From positions 37,039,260 to 37,103,259 of the forward strand of contig OX352761.1 in assembly GCA_947095585.1 (NCBI GenBank): a stretch of 64,000 nt of DNA, written 5' to 3'. A model generated the notes under the pieces. That model did no database searches and was not told the DNA's origin. It saw only the letters and a list, made by a program, of their open reading frames with translations. The position numbers and the translations under genes are program-made. This stretch comes from Nephrocerus scutellatus. Lineage: Eukaryota; Arthropoda; Insecta; Diptera; Pipunculidae. Every line of letters starts with the position of its first letter. Positions within the stretch are counted from its first letter, which is position 1. This document shows, piece after piece, positions 39,111-49,566 of this stretch.

Positions 39111-40177
39111 GGGATTGATAGTGATCCGGATATTTTTACTTGGCTTATAACATTGGTCATGGTCAACCTACATAGTCGTGTCAGTTTATTTGGGATGCCG
39201 AATTCTCTCATGGCTTTATAAAGTTCTACTCTGGCTATGCTATCATAGGCGGCTTTAAAGTCTATAAAAAGATGGTGTAGTGAGTTTTGAAACTCTAGAC
39301 ATTTTTCCATCACCTGCCTTAGGGTGTAAATCTGATCAGTTGTTGACTTGCCTGGGATGAAGCCACACTGGTATGGACCAATGATGACTTTAGCGTATGG
39401 GGCTATCCTGTCTTGAAGGATAGAGGAGAAAATCTTATACGCGGTACTCAACAACGTTATACCGCGATAATTGCTGCATTTTGTGATATCTCCCTTCTGT
39501 ATGGGCCACAGGATGCCTCTTCGCCAATCTTCTGGCATAACTTCTTCTTCCCGTACTTGCACTATTATTTCATAAATTGCGGGGCCTCCTATTTTTATCA
39601 GTTCCGCTGGGATCCCATCAGATCCCGGGGCCTTATTATTTTTGAGCCGATTTATCGCTCTGCTAACTTCGATTATGCTTGGTGGCGGCAGCATAGTATG
39701 AACTTCGGTCATTGGTGGAGCCTCCAATTCCTCAGTTAGCTGGCCATTTAGCAACTCATGAAAGTGCTCTTCCCATCGCTCTAAGATGCCTTTAAGATCG
39801 GCGATCAGATTACCCTCTTTGTCCTTGCAGTATGTGCAACGCGGTGTATATTGCGTCATACCGCGGACTCTTTGGTAGAACTTCCGCGCCTGGTGCGGTC
39901 CTTGCTCTCTGTGCTGTTCCAGTTCACGGACGAGGTTCTTCTCCCAGGCTGCTTTCTTTCGCCGGTGAACTGTTTTTTCATATCTTCTGAGCTCTTTATA
40001 TTCCTCTTCGCGTGCCCGCGTTCTATGAGATTGTTGCATTGCTCGGTACGCAACATTCTTACGTTCAGTCGCTAGCTTACATTCGTCATCGAACCAGTCG
40101 TTCCGATCTCTACGACTACTGCCTAAGATGGAGTCAGCAGTTTTAAGGCGTGTCCATTTCTCTTCTACGCCCGACAT
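39107..40177 (-). pseudogene. RTE-like ORF: linker and RT N-terminal half
   Basis: This is a 356-residue open frame. RNDWFDDECKLATERKN and a Glu/Arg-rich helical linker (about 25-115) lead to INRLKNNKAPGSDGIPAELI, CSNYRGITLLSTAYKI, QCGFIPGKSTTDQI and the palm A block LFIDFKAAYDSI. The order and spacing are those of RTE-type LINE polyproteins. It ends by frameshift just before the palm B block. Confidence 0.9.
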
Positions 40178-40250
40178 CTCAGCCCCAGGACTTACTCTCC
40201 CTGCATTTAGGGCGAGTCCTATCGCTCGACCGTAGTTGTTTCTGGTCTCT

Positions 40251-40858
40251 TTATTGCGAATGGCAGCCGTGTTGACTCGAATCTAATTCGCGGATGCAAT
40301 CCGCGCTCGGAGCACCATACCAACAAGATAGTGGTCCGAGTCGACGTTGGCACCTCGGTACGTTCGTACCGTCATCAGGGTTGTGGCGGCGGTCTATCAA
40401 CACGTGGTCTATCTGGTTGCGAGTGGCTCCATCGGGAGATACCCAGGTGGCTTTGTGGATATTTTTACGCGCAAACCTTGTACTCGCAACGACCAAATTA
40501 TTGCTTGCTGCCATCTCTATGACTCGTTGTCCATTGTCATTAGTGTTCTCGTGTAAGCTATGGATGCCAATGTATTGCCTGAATACTGGCTCCCTACCTA
40601 TTTTAGCATTCATATCCCCCAGAATGATTTTTACATCATACTGAGGGCAGGCATGGAGTTCCCGTTCGACTGATTCAAAGAATTCTTCTTTTTCATCATA
40701 TGGGGAATCCTCTGTAGGTGCGTGAAGGTTTATGAGGCTTATGTTTTTAAATTTGTCCCGCACGCACGGGTGCATAGCCGTTCATTTACTGCATTAAAGC
40801 TGATAACGATGGGTTTCATTCTTTTGCTGACTAGAAACCCTACCCCGAGCACATGATG
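40251..40858 (-). pseudogene. RTE-like AP endonuclease
   Basis: The frame from 40775 reads NISLINLHAPTEDS, KIILGDMNAKIGRE, NLVVASTRFARKN and TWVSPDGATRNQIDHVLIDR, the endonuclease core with GDMNA and QIDHVLID motifs. Earlier residues (VLGVGFLVSKRM and VISFNAVNERL) are in shifted frames up to 40858. The N-terminal ~80 residues expected for the domain are absent. A frameshift near 40270 separates it from the RT ORF. Confidence 0.85.
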
Positions 40859-40859
40859 T

Positions 40860-41582
40860 CTTGAATGACAGCAAAAAAAAAATTATTTTAGTTTTAAAGT
40901 CACAAAAAATAAAAACGAAAAAACCGAAATTCTTCATCAAAGCCTGAATTTGTATTTGCCCCAAAGGACTAACTACGAAAAACCACAAAGAATTGTATCT
41001 TTTGAAAAGAGATTTTCTCTTTTTTGTGAAACTTCATTTGAAACCAACTCTTCCCCGCAAGCTTGGTGCAATTTTTGACGACAAGAAACACAAACAAAAG
41101 AACTTGGCCAAGCTACGAGGAACCGCAGAGAATACTCAAGAGCTCCATTTGAGTCTAGCTTTTTCGATCATCGTTGCAATGGAGCTGATCGGCTCGATAG
41201 TTTTGCGTGACTTTTTCGTTTGTAAGGCCTGGTACTACAAACGAATCCGGTACAATTCACTGTCGAGTTGTTGGCCTTCAAGAAAAAAGTCAGATAGTTC
41301 CTGCAAGACCGAATTTTTCAATGGAGGTTCCAAGAACTTTGAAGGCTAATGTATGTTATTTTTTTTTGTAATATTTTCTTGATCAAGGTTTTTTGTAGTT
41401 TTCCTTGACCATGATCCGGGGACTACCCCGATCATTCAGCTTTTCCTGCATTGGAGGAAAATTACTAGCGGCCACCATGTGGAGGTTTGATCGCACTTCC
41501 ACCAGTCAGAGATAGTTACGGCCACATGCAATTCTAGAGCATTCTGTGTTATTTCCCCTATTTCTGCTGATGGCTGACCGCC
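40860..41582. other. Unassigned 5' part of the RTE-like insertion
   Basis: This tract lies inside the TSD-defined insertion but shows no endonuclease sequence. A 118-residue open frame at 40993-41349 (+) has no recognisable motif. The tract may be the LINE's 5' UTR or a fused unrelated sequence. Confidence 0.4.
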
Positions 41583-42140
41583 TAGATAAGATTTTATCCA
41601 ATCCAAAATTGGGGGTCGAAATCCAATAGCTTTTAGTTTTAAATTTAAAAGGTTATGATTTACGGAATCAAAAGCTTTTTCAAGATCAATATAGACGCAA
41701 TCCACTTGACTGTTTTCACGAAACGCCGAATAAATATAGTTCGAAAATATGACTAAATTCGATACAACTGACCGTTTCGGGAAAAATCCATGTTGTTACT
41801 GAATTATGTGCGATTTTACGATGGAAAATAATTTATCTTTAATAATTGCCTCACACAAATTAGGAATACTAAGCAATTTACAAATAGGTCTGTAATTTTC
41901 CACAACCGTTTTGGATCCATTCTTATGAATGGGTGAAATAGAGCTTGTTTTCCAACAGGAAAGAAACAGACCCGTCCTCAGTGACTCATTAAACATACAA
42001 GATAAAGCATAAACTAAATTTTGGCAGCAGTACTTCAGAAAAGAGTTGCAAATAAATTGACCATCAGTTTTAAAGCTTGGCTCCAATTTGTTTATACAAT
42101 CAGCAATATCTTTCTGAGAGATGTCGATAATATTTATCAC
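41583..42140 (-). pseudogene. CR1-like LINE copy 1: RT N-terminal half
   Basis: The frame from 42140 has IADCINKLEPSFKTDGQFIC, GLFLSCWKTSSISPIHKNGS and NYRPICKLLSIPNLCEAI. After a shift at about 41750 follows YIDLEKAFDSVNHNLL and ILDWIKSYLGGQ, palm A and the next helix. The frame then enters the RTE-like insertion. These are CR1/Jockey RT blocks in the usual order. Confidence 0.88.
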
Positions 42141-42199
42141 AAAATGGTTGTATAAAATTATATCTTACATCACCATCATAAACGATATCATGATTGAAA

Positions 42200-42980
42200 T
42201 CACAAATAGTTTCCATTGAATCCGAAGAAGACCCAGCATGTCATGACCGATAGTATAGACATGGTTTTTTTCTTACAATTCAAGAATTTCCAAAAAGCTT
42301 TTGGGTTTGATTTAAGGTTCGACTCAACACGGAAAACATATTGACCATTGAGAAATTTGCTTAAAAAATTATATTCCCGACACAATCTTAAGAAAATTTC
42401 GTATTTAACTCGGAAGGGATTAATTTTAATTTCTTATGAATTTTATTTCTGCAGTTTTTTAACTTTGATAACGACCTATTTTGCCATGGCAGACTGGAAC
42501 CAGTTTTACAACGCACCATAGCAACAAATAACAAAAAAGAATCGTACAATATTTCAATAAAGCTTTTGTAAGCTTCTTCTAGTGATAGAGACTCAAGAAA
42601 TGACCAATCAATAGCGGACAAATGGGATTCACATGACTCAAAATTGACTTTTGAGAAATTGAATTTAACACTATTGTTGAATGGTTCGTTTGTTTTAAAA
42701 TGTAGACTGTTAATATCTATATGTAAAGCAAGTGATGCCTATCAGGTATACAAAAAGGAGAAAGAACTTTAGAAATTTTATAATCTAAGGAGTTATTTAA
42801 AAAAACTAAATCCAAGAAAACATTACATGAGTTTGAAATATGATTGATTTGTTTCAGCGGTAGACCCATTAGCCCATCAACAAAAATTATTTCATCGACA
42901 GAAGTGATGTTGAATGGTAACAAAAGCTTGTCTTCGTCAATCCAGCGCCAAGAGATTTTAGGTAAATTAAAATCACCCAA
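42200..42980 (-). pseudogene. CR1-like LINE copy 1: endonuclease end and linker
   Basis: From 42980 the frame shows MGDFNLPKISW (the GDFN endonuclease motif), GLPLKQINHISN and VFLDLVFLNN. Then at 42621-42388 comes the linker (WSFLESLSLEEAYKSFIEIL, SLPWQNRSLSKLKNCRNK), and at 42385 NFLSKFLNGQYVFRVES. The tandem copy has the same blocks at 45507-44918. Frame shifts lie at about 42715 and 42390. Confidence 0.85.
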
Positions 42981-43456
42981 TACACATAAATGTTGATGTT
43001 CGGATAATCCGGAAGAGAGACTGTCAATCGAACACGACAGCGAGGAGGTATGTAGCAGACGCAGATGATGAGAGCATTGGTGAAGGCTGAATTCTGCAAA
43101 GTTGTCGTAAGGGAATCGTCATTTCTTTCAGCAGCGACAGTCCCACAAAACATATCATTCATGTATGAATTTACTGACACGGCGATCAAAGAAGATAGAA
43201 GGGATTTCTTTATGCCAATTACGATACCGCCGCCTCTTTGTAATCCAGTTCCAATAGGGCAACGGTCTTTCCGATATACCACATAATTATCATTAATAAA
43301 TTCGGAGTCAGCAATATCAGCATATAACCATGTCTCTACTAACACAATTACATCATATTCCCAGTCTGCAGTAGCCAAGTAGAATTCTCTTAATTTAGAT
43401 CTAATACCTCCTACGTTTTGAAAATATAACTTAAGAAAGGCTGTTGCAGAGAACAA
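42887..43456 (-). pseudogene. CR1-like LINE copy 1: endonuclease N-terminal part
   Basis: ORF2 starts at MFSATAFLKLYFQNVGGIRS. YDVIVLVETWLYADIADSEF carries the endonuclease Glu, followed by RGGGIVIGIKKSL and ICVCYIPPRC. Two short indels near 43020 shift the frame before GDFNLPKI. ORF1 ends only 12 bp upstream (43468), so the two ORFs are nearly contiguous. Confidence 0.88.
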
Positions 43457-44217
43457 TGAAGACGTTATTATTGTATTTTGGCGGTTGGGAGAGGTTTGAG
43501 TTCGGCATCGTTTTTTGAGACATTAAATTTAAATTGACGCACACGAACACCAGCAGGCCAAGATCCAGAATCATATGCAATCTCTACACGATCAGCAGGT
43601 ATACCAAGCTTAAAATTAATCCATTTGAGAGAACTTTCTGCAACTCCAGATTTGATAAGTTTTTTGCAAATAAGAGTCGAATCAGGAATATTGCATTTAG
43701 CAGAAATGTATGAAACAATTGCTTCACATGTTGTAGAAGGGAGGAATCCGATATACCACATAATTATCATTAATAAATTCGGAGTCAGCAATATCAGCAT
43801 ATAACCATGTCTCTACTAACACAATTACATCATATTCGCAGTCTGCAGTAGCCAAGTATAATTCTCTTAATTTAGATCTAATACCTCCTACGTTTTGAAA
43901 ATATAACTTAAGAAAGGCTGTTGCAGAGAACAATGAAGACGTAATTATTGTATTTTGGCGGTTGGGAGAGGTTTGAGTTCGGCATCGTTTTTTGAGACAT
44001 TAAATTTAAATTGACGCACACGAACACCAGCAGGCCAAGATCCAGAATCATATGCAATCTCTGCACGATCAGCAGGTATACCAAGCTTAAAATTAATCCA
44101 TTTGAGAGAACTTTCTGCAACTCCAGATTTGATAAGTTTTTTGCAAATAAGAGTCGAATCAGGAATATTGCATTAAGCAGAAATGTATGAAACAATTGCT
44201 TCACATGTTGTAGAAGG
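43271..44217 (-). repeat. 477-bp tandem duplication across the ORF1/ORF2 junction
   Basis: CCGATATACCACATAATTAT occurs at 43271 and 43748, and the sequence between is repeated to about 44217. Each unit holds the first ~70 codons of ORF2 and the last ~100 codons of ORF1. The inner join runs ORF1 GFLPS-type sequence straight into ORF2 sequence. The same duplication is present in the tandem copy (61190-61670 and 61670-62140), so it predates that event. Confidence 0.92.
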
Positions 44218-44900
44218 GAGGAATCCAGATAGGTGGAACCACTTGTGTCTTTTTAATAAAATTAAATTTTCTGGTAAACATTCTGTACAGCTTCCTACGA
44301 TAACTCGAGAGCCGCTCTTTTTTTTGGGACTTTTGACTTTGAATATTTTTGCTCTTATCATCCGAGTTTTTATCAACACTCGGTAAAAATCCATCATTAA
44401 CGGACCCAGCGATGATGGTAGGAGTGACAGGAAGAGAAGAATAACTACTTATAGACGCAGCAGAAATAGCAGCAACAGAACAAACATCAACAGAAAAATT
44501 AGTTGTTGAGTTAGCTATATTGGCAGAATTCGAATTGATTCCATCACTAATGGTTTGTACCGTAGTCTTCTTTTGCACTAATACATTCCTCCGAGCGGCA
44601 GCCGGCGACAAAACTCCAACAGTAGGTGACCGAACACTTTTATTACTCTTTCATATACCTACGGACAGAGTCATTGACCTTAAGTTTTAACTGCGCGCGA
44701 GTAACCCGAGCGACTGTGCCAGAATCTTTTTCTTTGCATCCATTATGACGTTATCTTGCACATTTTTTTTAATTAAACTTTGCACAGACGACTTGTTATT
44801 ACAAAATTTTAAAACATTGTCTTTAATTTTCATTAAGTTCATGATGCTAGTTTCGATTTCATGAAGCAAGCCAGGCATTGAAAATTTTAAACACGAATCG
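43468..44900 (-). pseudogene. CR1-like LINE copy 1: ORF1
   Basis: The right part (44878-44687) has MPGLLHEIETSIMNLMKIKD, a likely coiled coil. A Ser/Asn-rich linker follows (44611-44400: VCSVAAISAASISSYSSLPV). The C-terminal domain is CEAIVSYISAKCNIPDSTLI, SSLKWINFKLGIPADRAEIA, SWPAGVRVRQFKFN and LKPLPTAKIQ. That domain occurs twice because of the 477-bp duplication. The N-terminal cysteine-rich finger is missing here but present in the second copy at 63898. ORF1 would bind element RNA. Confidence 0.8.
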
Positions 44901-44917
44901 CATTTCCATAAAAAATT

Positions 44918-45507
44918 TGCTTAAAAAATTATGTTCCCGACTCAATCTTAAGAAAATTTTTGTATTTAACTCTGAAGGGATTAATTTTAATTTCTTATGA
45001 ATTTTATTTCTGCAGTTTTTTAACTTTGATAACGACCTATTTTGCCATGGCAGACTGGAACCAGTTTTACAACGCACCATAGGAACAAATAACAAAAAAG
45101 AATCGTACAATATTTCAATAAAGCTTTTATAAGCTTCTTCTAGTGATAGAGACTCAAGAAATGACCAATCAATAGCGGACAAATGGGATTCCAATGACTC
45201 AAAATTGGCTTTTGAGAAATTGAATTCAAAACTATTGTTGAATTGTTCGTTTGTTTTAAAATGTAGACTGTTAATATCTATATGTAAAGCACAGTGATGC
45301 CTATCAGGTATACAAAAAGGAGAAAGAACTTAGAAATTTTATAATCTAAGAAGTTATTTAAAAAAACTAAATCCAAGAAAACATTACTTGGGTTTGAAAT
45401 ATGATCGATTTGTTTCAGCGATAGACCCATTATCCCACCAACAAAAATTATTTCATCGACAGAAGTGATGTTGAATGGTAACAAAAGCTTGTCTTCGTCA
45501 ATCCAGC
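44918..45507 (-). pseudogene. CR1-like LINE copy 2: endonuclease end and linker (left piece)
   Basis: This piece repeats 42353-42958: LLPFNITSVDEIIFV, LSLKQIDHISNPSN, then WSFLESLSLEEAYKSF and REHNFLSKFF. Its right end, CCAGC at 45503-45507, is the target of the BEL insertion; the LINE continues at 60837. Its left end is the tandem-duplication junction. Confidence 0.88.
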
Positions 45508-45653
45508 TGTTTCTTTGTTTGTATAAAAGATGGACTGTATTTTGTTATTTTCTTTTATTAAAATAAAACACACAATTATTATTTTTCTTTGTTGCGTCTG
45601 ATGCGCACCACACCCTTTTTATTATACGACTTACGACAGACTGGGCAAAGTCC
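45508..45653 (-). repeat. 3' LTR of the BEL composite, outer part
   Basis: It is collinear with 60560-60708, including GATGGACTGTATTTTG and GTTGCGTCTGATGCGCACCA. It is interrupted at TCCAAT by the Jockey LINE and resumes at about 49396. Confidence 0.9.
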
Positions 45654-45676
45654 AATTTTTTTTTCAGCCCTATAAA

Positions 45677-47000
45677 ATGGGGAAAAAACAGAGAAGAAAG
45701 GAAAAGGTTAATAAAGTATTAACCTTAATTAGACAAGAAGTCTCCAATCATGGTGGTGAATTCCTCGCATCTCTCTACGAAAGGCTAGATGAAGTCAACC
45801 AGCTTTGCGAAGACGCCACTTCCTCTAAAGAGGAAAATATGAGCATAGGCTTATAAATATAAATTGAAGCGTCCGATTCCATTACCAGCGAAGAGGAAAA
45901 TGCAGAAAAAGACAATCGCAAAGAGCGGTCTTCTCCTGTAACCGTGCCAGTAAAGGCAAAAAGGAGGAGATTGTCTCAATCCAGACCATCATCACCACCA
46001 ACATCATCTTCTCCTGCAGTAGTTACTGTTGAAGGAAGCAATCCGCCGAATGTAACCGCTGTAGAGAAAACAGCCAAGGCAAAAGAGGCACAAAATGTTA
46101 CTAAAAAGACACCACCACCTGTCGTTTCAGCAACCAAAAAACACCAGTCTACGGGACCAACAACAAAAACTTGTGCCATGCCGCCAATAGTCTGCTTTAG
46201 ACTAAACGTCGCTGAACTCTCAAAGTTCACGAGGAGTGCCAATATATGTTGCAGAATTCGCAACATCAATAGCAGCAAATCGGTCGTTACGGCCATAAAC
46301 AAAGACGGCCACCAGCGAATTCGGTATTTCCTACAGTCAGGAAAGACACCTATACCGCTAAGGAGGACAGGAAAGAATTGTTGGTCCTTAAAGGTATTCA
46401 CCACACCTTTGACACTGAGGATGTCAAGGAAGCGTTGACAGCAGAGGGGGTCCCTGTAGTGGAGGTCAAACCCTTCAAATCGCAGAGGAACAACAGGAAA
46501 TTTAACCATTTCATTGTCGAACTTGAGAAGAACTGCGATAAGGCAGCAGTTTGCTCAAAAACCCTCTTAATGAACCAGCTGGTGCATTGGGAAAAGCTAA
46601 AACCAGCCGGCATTACCCAATGCAAAAATTGCCAAAAGTTTGGACATGTCGCAAGCAATTGCGGCATGAAATACAGATGCGTTAAGTGCAAGGACGAACA
46701 CTTACCTGGCCAATGTCCGAGAAATGTAGACAACAAGAAAGACGACAACGTCTTCTGCACAAATTGCCAAAAACTATCGAGGATGCAAACTATCGAGGAT
46801 GTCCTAAATATAAAGAAAAAATGGCGGAAAAAGTAAAAACCGCCCAAAAGAAGATGGATCAGCATAAGTTTGCCCAGAAATCTGCTGCAAAAGCAATAGT
46901 GAAAGGAGTTAGCTTTGCTAGTATAGCTGCTATGGGGACTGCTAGCAAGCCAGCAACAATAAACAAACCACCACCAACCAAGCAAAAAACCAGTAAGTAA
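45677..47000 (+). pseudogene. Jockey ORF1 (Gag-like, three zinc knuckles)
   Basis: From ATG 45677 (MGKKQRRKEKVNKV) a stop occurs at about 45856. The frame continues through PVKAKRRRLSQSRPSSPP. After shifts, the frame 46378-46836 has LKGIHHTFDTEDVKEAL and FIVELEKNCDKAAVC, a PRE_C2HC-like domain. The knuckles CKNCQKFGHVASNC and CVKCKDEHLPGQC follow, then CTNCQK, where the third knuckle is broken by a duplicated TATCGAGGATG phrase at about 46776-46801. The tail (46803-47000) is Lys/Ala-rich. It would coat LINE RNA. Confidence 0.85.
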
Positions 47001-47180
47001 GCAAGCTCCAAATCCGGCACCATCTACTGGAAAATCTAACATCTTCGACGATATGGAAAGGCTATTTGGAGCAGACCTTTTCACATTTCTGCAGAAAGCA
47101 AGAGAAGTCGTGCCTGCTAATTATAGCAGTCTTGATGACAGGTCCAAAACAACCGTTTTGGGTCGACTTATTTGTGAATT

Positions 47181-49178
47181 ATGTTCACAATAAGCAGGAT
47201 AAGTATATTTTCATATAACGTGAACTCTATTTATTCGTTAGCTAGGCGTATAACACTAAAATTATTTATAAAAACTAATAAACCTGACATTCCTCTTTTA
47301 CAGGAAACAAATCTCACAGGGAGAAACCCATTCAGTCCTGACGGATACAACATTCACAGGGTCGACAAAAGCAGTGGTTGCTCTGGGACGGCGGTCCTTA
47401 TCAGGGACACTATGGCAGGCGAAAAGGTGCAAATCAGTGGTTTGCGTAGCATGGAAGCAACAGCTGTCAGCATCAAAGTCAACGAGGTAATATCAATGTA
47501 CAATCACTGTAATGCAACGAGGGAAAACATTCAACGGGATCTGCAAACTGTCTGCGGCATCTCCTTTAGGCATACATATTGTGTGGTTGGAGGTGATTTT
47601 AACGCCAGGCACACCCGATGGCAAGAAGAGCAGGTTGAAAGTCTTGTGGCAGACACAACTTCTCCAAGAAATTTTGAAGTGCAGTTCAGTGAAGACAATC
47701 CCGCTAGCGCACCCGTTGACGTGGATATGTTCACAGGGACAGCAGTTGTCAGTGATTTAATTATGAGTGGAAACTCTAAAAAATCATCGGGCACTGACGG
47801 AATTTCCAATTTTTTACTTAAAAAGCCTAAGCAATGGTTATTTTCCAGACATCTGGAAAGTGGCCAATGTAGTACCAGTTCCCAAGAAAACTAACCGTTC
47901 TAGCGTAAATGGCTACCGCCCCATAGCTTTACTGTGTTGTACCAGTAAAATATTGGAATCCTTGATCCGTAAAAAGATCAATGAGTATTGTTCGGAAAGA
48001 AATCTAATTCCTGCCTTTCAGCTCGGCTTCGAGAAAAGCACTCTAAAAATGAAGCTTCACAGTGACGTCACTAAAGGACTAAACGTCAAAAGCAGTACAG
48101 TAGCCTGTTTACTAGACATCGAAAAAGCTTTCGATAGTGTCTGGATCAACGGGCTACTGTACAAACTTATTAGATTTGGTTTCTCCAATTATATTGTGAA
48201 AATAAATAAAAATTTTCTTTTTAACAGGGTCTTTTTTGTACAGGTGTATGGCAGCCCATCGACAAGGAAAAGGATTAATGCCGGAGTTCCCCAAGGCTCC
48301 AGACTTAGACCAGTCATATTTAGCATCTTCACGGCGGATCAACCCACCAATGCAGCCGGAACAAGGACCATGCTTTTCGCGGATGACTCCATAACCTATG
48401 CCGTTTCACGCTCTCCTGAGATATCTGCCCGAAGAGTGGAGGAACACCTCCGATACCTTTGGGAGTACTACCTGAAGTGGGGACTGAAGATTAACGCCAA
48501 CAAAACGGAACTCGTCTGCTTCAGAGTACCAGCAACCGAAACAAGGATAAGAAAAATCGCAAGCAGGTGCAGAGCCTTAAAAATCACCCTTCCAGATAAC
48601 ACGATAATAAACACCAAGTCAGAGACTAAGTACCTGGGAATCAACTTTACTGAGAGGCTCAAGTTTAACTCTCACATCGAAAAAACAATGAAAAAAGCGA
48701 ACTACTTTATTTGGTGCACCCGCTACTAAGAAGACGAAACGGACTGTCCAACAACACCAGGCTGCTCATCTACAAGCAGCTCATCAGGCCAGTGATAACC
48801 TATGGCTATCCCATATGGTTCACCGTCTCACCAACAACGATGAAGAAGATCTCCCTTTTTGAAAGGAAGGTACTAAGGATCTGTACAGGGCTCTGGAGGG
48901 TGCCAAACAGCTATAAGTTTGTGTCGACTGCAAGACTTTACGAAGCAGCAGGTCTGCTGCCAATAATAGATCACTTGTTTCAAATGGCGAGGAAATTCGT
49001 CGACGGATTGGAAACTCATCCAAGTCCTGAGATGCAAGGACTGAGAAGCGAAGAAATCGAGCCAAGTCACCGGTACATACACATCAGAGGATTCACAGAT
49101 GCTAGATTCGACGACATCCTTAATAATCAAGACGTCTCCTTCTACGAGAAGGCCATCAATCCACATTACAGAGGCTGA
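47181..49178 (+). pseudogene. Jockey ORF2 (endonuclease and RT), deleted
   Basis: From ATG 47181 the endonuclease reads ISIFSYNVNSI, LLQETNLTGR and VVGGDFNARHTRWQ. It then jumps (about 47650-47760) to the RT finger block SSGTDGISNFLLK, losing the end of the endonuclease and the linker. A shift at 47830 leads to VNGYRPIALLCCTSKILESL, LLDIEKAFDSVW, GVPQGSRLRPVIF and LFADDSITYAV (catalytic FADD). The thumb, INANKTELVCFRVP, TKYLGINFTERLKFNSHI and VITYGYPIWF, ends at the stop 49176-49178. One more frame change lies near 48720. Confidence 0.88.
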
Positions 49179-49395
49179 AGATCGCCCTGTTTATACCCTC
49201 TCATATTCTTTTCATTTTTATTTTATTTTAGAATTTATTGTTTAAAATTAAATTGCTTTAAATATAACAAGTAGTAGATTAAGGGCCCCTATTGTTGAGC
49301 CGACACTTATTAATAATAGTTATAAGTTTAGTTTTAAGTCAAAATTGTATATTTCTTAAATGTTAAATAAAATATCTTAATCTAAAAAAAAAAAA

Positions 49396-49478
49396 AAGAG
49401 CAAACACAATAAAAGTACTAGATTAAATTGTTCACTTGTTCGCAGTTAAAAATACTCATCATAAAGAAAACTCATCAT
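49396..49478 (-). repeat. 3' LTR of the BEL composite, inner part
   Basis: GAGCAAACACAATAAAAGTA and CATCATAAAGAAAACTCATC match the right LTR at 60754-60836. It ends CTCATCA at 49478, followed by the internal region. Confidence 0.88.
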
Positions 49479-49566
49479 ACCGGCCACCTTGAACAATTAG
49501 GTTCAAAATTTGGGTATTTAACAAAATAAATTTTAGTTTCTAAAAATAATAATTATACAGTTTAAT

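Larger units (their letters stand above)
38155..41595 (-). mobile_element. RTE-like LINE inserted in the CR1-like LINE, 13-bp TSD
   Basis: The inserted unit 38168-41582 is flanked by TAGATAAGATTTT at 38155-38167 and 41583-41595. On the minus strand it ends in ATGATG units, as RTE-type LINEs do. It encodes an AP endonuclease and RT of the insect CFDP2-like RTE group. The 5' ~720 bp (40860-41582) has no recognised domain. It interrupts the RT of the CR1-like LINE and is therefore younger. Confidence 0.88.
37110..45507 (-). mobile_element. CR1-like LINE, copy 1 plus the start of its tandem copy
   Basis: Copy 1 consists of 44916-41583 and, after the RTE-like insertion, 38167-37110. It ends in an A-rich tail (minus AAATAAAAAAATAAATATA, near 37115-37133). 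Order on the minus strand: ORF1 (44900-43468), ORF2 endonuclease (43456-42717), linker and RT (42621-41583, 38155-37316). A 477-bp unit over the ORF1/ORF2 junction is duplicated. At 44913-44917 copy 1 joins the middle of a second copy (44918-45507, continuing at 60837-63898 beyond the BEL element), giving a tandem duplication of about 2.56 kb. Confidence 0.88.
45654..49396 (+). mobile_element. Jockey-clade LINE in a BEL LTR, poly(A) tail
   Basis: It begins near TTTTTTTTCAGCCC and ends in a run of about 13 A after AATAAAATATCTTAATCT. ORF1 has three zinc knuckles. ORF2 has endonuclease and RT but no RNase H, as in Jockey. It lies inside the BEL LTR. About 50 bp of LTR sequence present in the right LTR (between TCCAAT and AGAGCAAAC) is missing at the insertion point, so it made a target-site deletion rather than a duplication. 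Confidence 0.88.

Noticed and set aside
40294..40644. 116-residue + strand ORF
   Set aside because: Antisense of the RTE-like endonuclease, which has clear motifs on the minus strand.
40993..41349. 118-residue + strand ORF as a host gene
   Set aside because: No recognisable domain, and it lies inside the TSD-bounded RTE-like insertion. It is kept only as part of an unassigned 5' region.
46398..47084. 228-residue minus-strand ORF
   Set aside because: Antisense of the Jockey zinc-knuckle ORF1. Its composition (Phe/Leu/Cys-rich) is the complement of a Lys-rich protein.
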